The notes under the pieces are model-generated. The model made no database searches. It saw nothing but the letters and a program-made list of their open reading frames with translations, and had not been told where the DNA came from. The position numbers and the translations under genes were made by a program. DNA of 64,000 nt. It comes from Paradesertivirga sp965650335. Its GTDB lineage: Bacteria; Bacteroidota; Bacteroidia; Sphingobacteriales; Sphingobacteriaceae. The stretch is taken from positions 39,889 to 103,888 of the forward strand of contig CBFGOI010000004.1 of NCBI GenBank assembly GCA_965650335.1, given 5' to 3'. Below, one piece after another: positions 62,826-64,000 of the stretch (position 1 is the stretch's first letter; each line of letters opens with the position of its first letter).

Positions 62826-64000
62826 TTACTGTTCGTATGGTAAAATTATAGTAAACTCAGATCCAATTCCGACTTTACTTTTAACAAAAATATCCCCCTT
62901 CATAAAATTAACCAGTTCTTTACAAAAAGCCAAGCCCAAGCCAACACTGCCCTGCTGATTATACTGGTTCTGTATCCTGTAAAATTTTCTAAAAATATTC
63001 CCCATCTCCTCTTTTGGTATTCCAATTCCCTGATCTGCAAACCTGAGAACAATTTTACCTCTTTCAATAGATATATCTATATGTAATTGCTTACGCTTGG
63101 GCAAAGAGTATTTATAGGCATTTTCTATCAGATTTTGAAATATACTTGCCATTAAAACGGGATCGGATTTAAAAATTTCAACCCGCCTGATATTATATGT
63201 AATTTCAAATTCCGGGTATTTGACTTGATATGCATCAATTAAATTTTGAACGAATACCTCGAGATTAATTTCTTCATTCTTTATTTGAATAGATTGATTT
63301 TCGATCTGAGTAAAAGACAAGAGCTTATTCATCAAATCATTAAGTTTATCGGCCTCTTCATCAAGTATTTTACCATATCTAAAACGCTCCTGATCTGAAA
63401 TGGTATTGGCGCTCCTAATGTTATTTCCTGCGATCTTAATAACGCTCAAAGGTGTTTTAAACTCATGAGTAAAATTATTGATAAAATCATATTGCAGCTT
63501 AAACATCCGACTGTTGATATGAAGATTCCGGTAGATTAAATACGCAATAAAACCTAAAATGCCATAGATAATTAAAATTGAAATCGCTACAGGTAAAAAC
63601 CTTCTGTTGATCTCTTTGGACAAATAGCTTTTTGAGGAGCTAAAAAACAACTTATAATCTGCGAAAGCACCAGAAAGGGCTAAATCAGTATTTAACAAAT
63701 CAGGATCTGTATCCACGGATTCAAAAACAATCGGTCGAATACTTATTTCCTGATAAAGCTCGGGATGATTATTTTTTATACTCAGTTTAAACGGATCCAA
63801 TCGGAAGGACAAAATATCCTGTTCATATATTGGAGAGGGCTTAAGATCTTTGAACATTAAATCCTTAAATATCCTCAATTCCTCTTCACGAGGAATATTC
63901 ATTAAAGTAATGCGGTTATGAGTTATGTTGTAAAAAACTTCAAATGACTTATCGCTCGAAAGGCTTTGAGCGGTATCCACAGATTCGATATATGTTGAAA
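62826..64000 (-). CDS. Sensor histidine kinase, 5' truncated by window
   Basis: The frame is open to the window edge, so the GTG at 63980 is not the real start; about 390 residues are visible. A periplasmic sensor part ends in a transmembrane helix (VAISILIIYGILGFIAYLIY). The HisKA domain has NNFTHEFKTPLSVIK with the phosphorylated His, and the ATPase domain has the N box NLIENAYKYS, FADQGIGIP and GSVGLGLAFCKEL. It likely phosphorylates the response regulator encoded just after it. The signal is unknown. Confidence 0.93.
   Translation of the reverse strand, partial: STYIESVDTAQSLSSDKSFEVFYNITHNRITLMNIPREEELRIFKDLMFKDLKPSPIYEQDILSFRLDPFKLSIKNNHPELYQEISIRPIVFESVDTDPDLLNTDLALSGAFADYKLFFSSSKSYLSKEINRRFLPVAISILIIYGILGFIAYLIYRNLHINSRMFKLQYDFINNFTHEFKTPLSVIKIAGNNIRSANTISDQERFRYGKILDEEADKLNDLMNKLLSFTQIENQSIQIKNEEINLEVFVQNLIDAYQVKYPEFEITYNIRRVEIFKSDPVLMASIFQNLIENAYKYSLPKRKQLHIDISIERGKIVLRFADQGIGIPKEEMGNIFRKFYRIQNQYNQQGSVGLGLAFCKELVNFMKGDIFVKSKVGIGSEFTIILPYEQ

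Overview
The window looks like chromosomal DNA of a Bacteroidota species, most likely of the Sphingobacteriaceae (Pedobacter-like). The grounds are a gldKLMN type IX secretion (T9SS) operon, SusC/SusD pairs, a FecR regulator and an ECF sigma factor of the Bacteroidetes type, a T9SS-sorted adhesin, A/T-rich leaders with few Shine-Dalgarno sites, and a few TAnnTTTG promoter boxes. No tRNA, rRNA, CRISPR array, intact insertion sequence or phage gene was seen.

Layout. 1-6.1 kb (+): end of a PorW/SprE-like TPR protein, a class A penicillin-binding protein and uvrC. 6.1-14.8 kb (mostly -): gldN, gldM, gldL, gldK, then hemD, a DUF4271 membrane protein, a lone ExbD and small genes. 14.8-18.9 kb: ybbP/ybbA-type ABC transporter diverging from tesA. 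18.9-25.5 kb: mqo, an esterase, a small membrane protein, an AsmA-like protein and a DUF2892 protein. 25.6-27.5 kb: a decayed AraC gene, then hxlR diverging from two SnoaL-like genes. 27.7-49.5 kb: a glycan-utilisation island. 50-58 kb (+): hemW, a fasciclin protein, a PfkB kinase, a VWA/MoxR pair, a metallophosphoesterase and a UbiA-like membrane protein. 58.2-64 kb: a small secreted protein, a 1094-residue T9SS-sorted repeat protein, and on the - strand a two-component system cut by the window edge.

The island is the most informative part. It holds fecR-susC-susD (+), araC (+), susC-susD-DUF4959/5000-DUF4998 (-), GH97, GH29 alpha-L-fucosidase and an ECF sigma factor (+). Among these lie several remnants that a start-codon ORF scan misses: the 5' part of a GH29 gene (34371-34665, +); the 3' part of a GH29 gene followed by an ECF sigma gene (44332-44119, -); a fucose/rhamnose mutarotase (44509-44811, +); and a fragment of a second GH29 type (46803-46916, +). 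The 5' and 3' GH29 pieces face each other across the - strand susCD operon. Inverting about 9.7 kb would place them on one strand in the order GH29-sigma-susC-susD, the same GH29-sigma order as the intact pair at 47-49.5 kb. I read this as a duplicated fucosidase/sigma module that was split by an inversion and then decayed. The sequence similarities are visible; the inversion is an inference.

Working together: GldKLMN and PorW/SprE would build and support the T9SS that exports the adhesin. The two SusCD systems would import oligosaccharides released by an alpha-galactosidase-type GH97 and an alpha-fucosidase, which suggests a fucosylated, alpha-galactosylated substrate. The lone FecR at the left edge and the lone sigma factor at the right edge of the island may be one regulatory pair.
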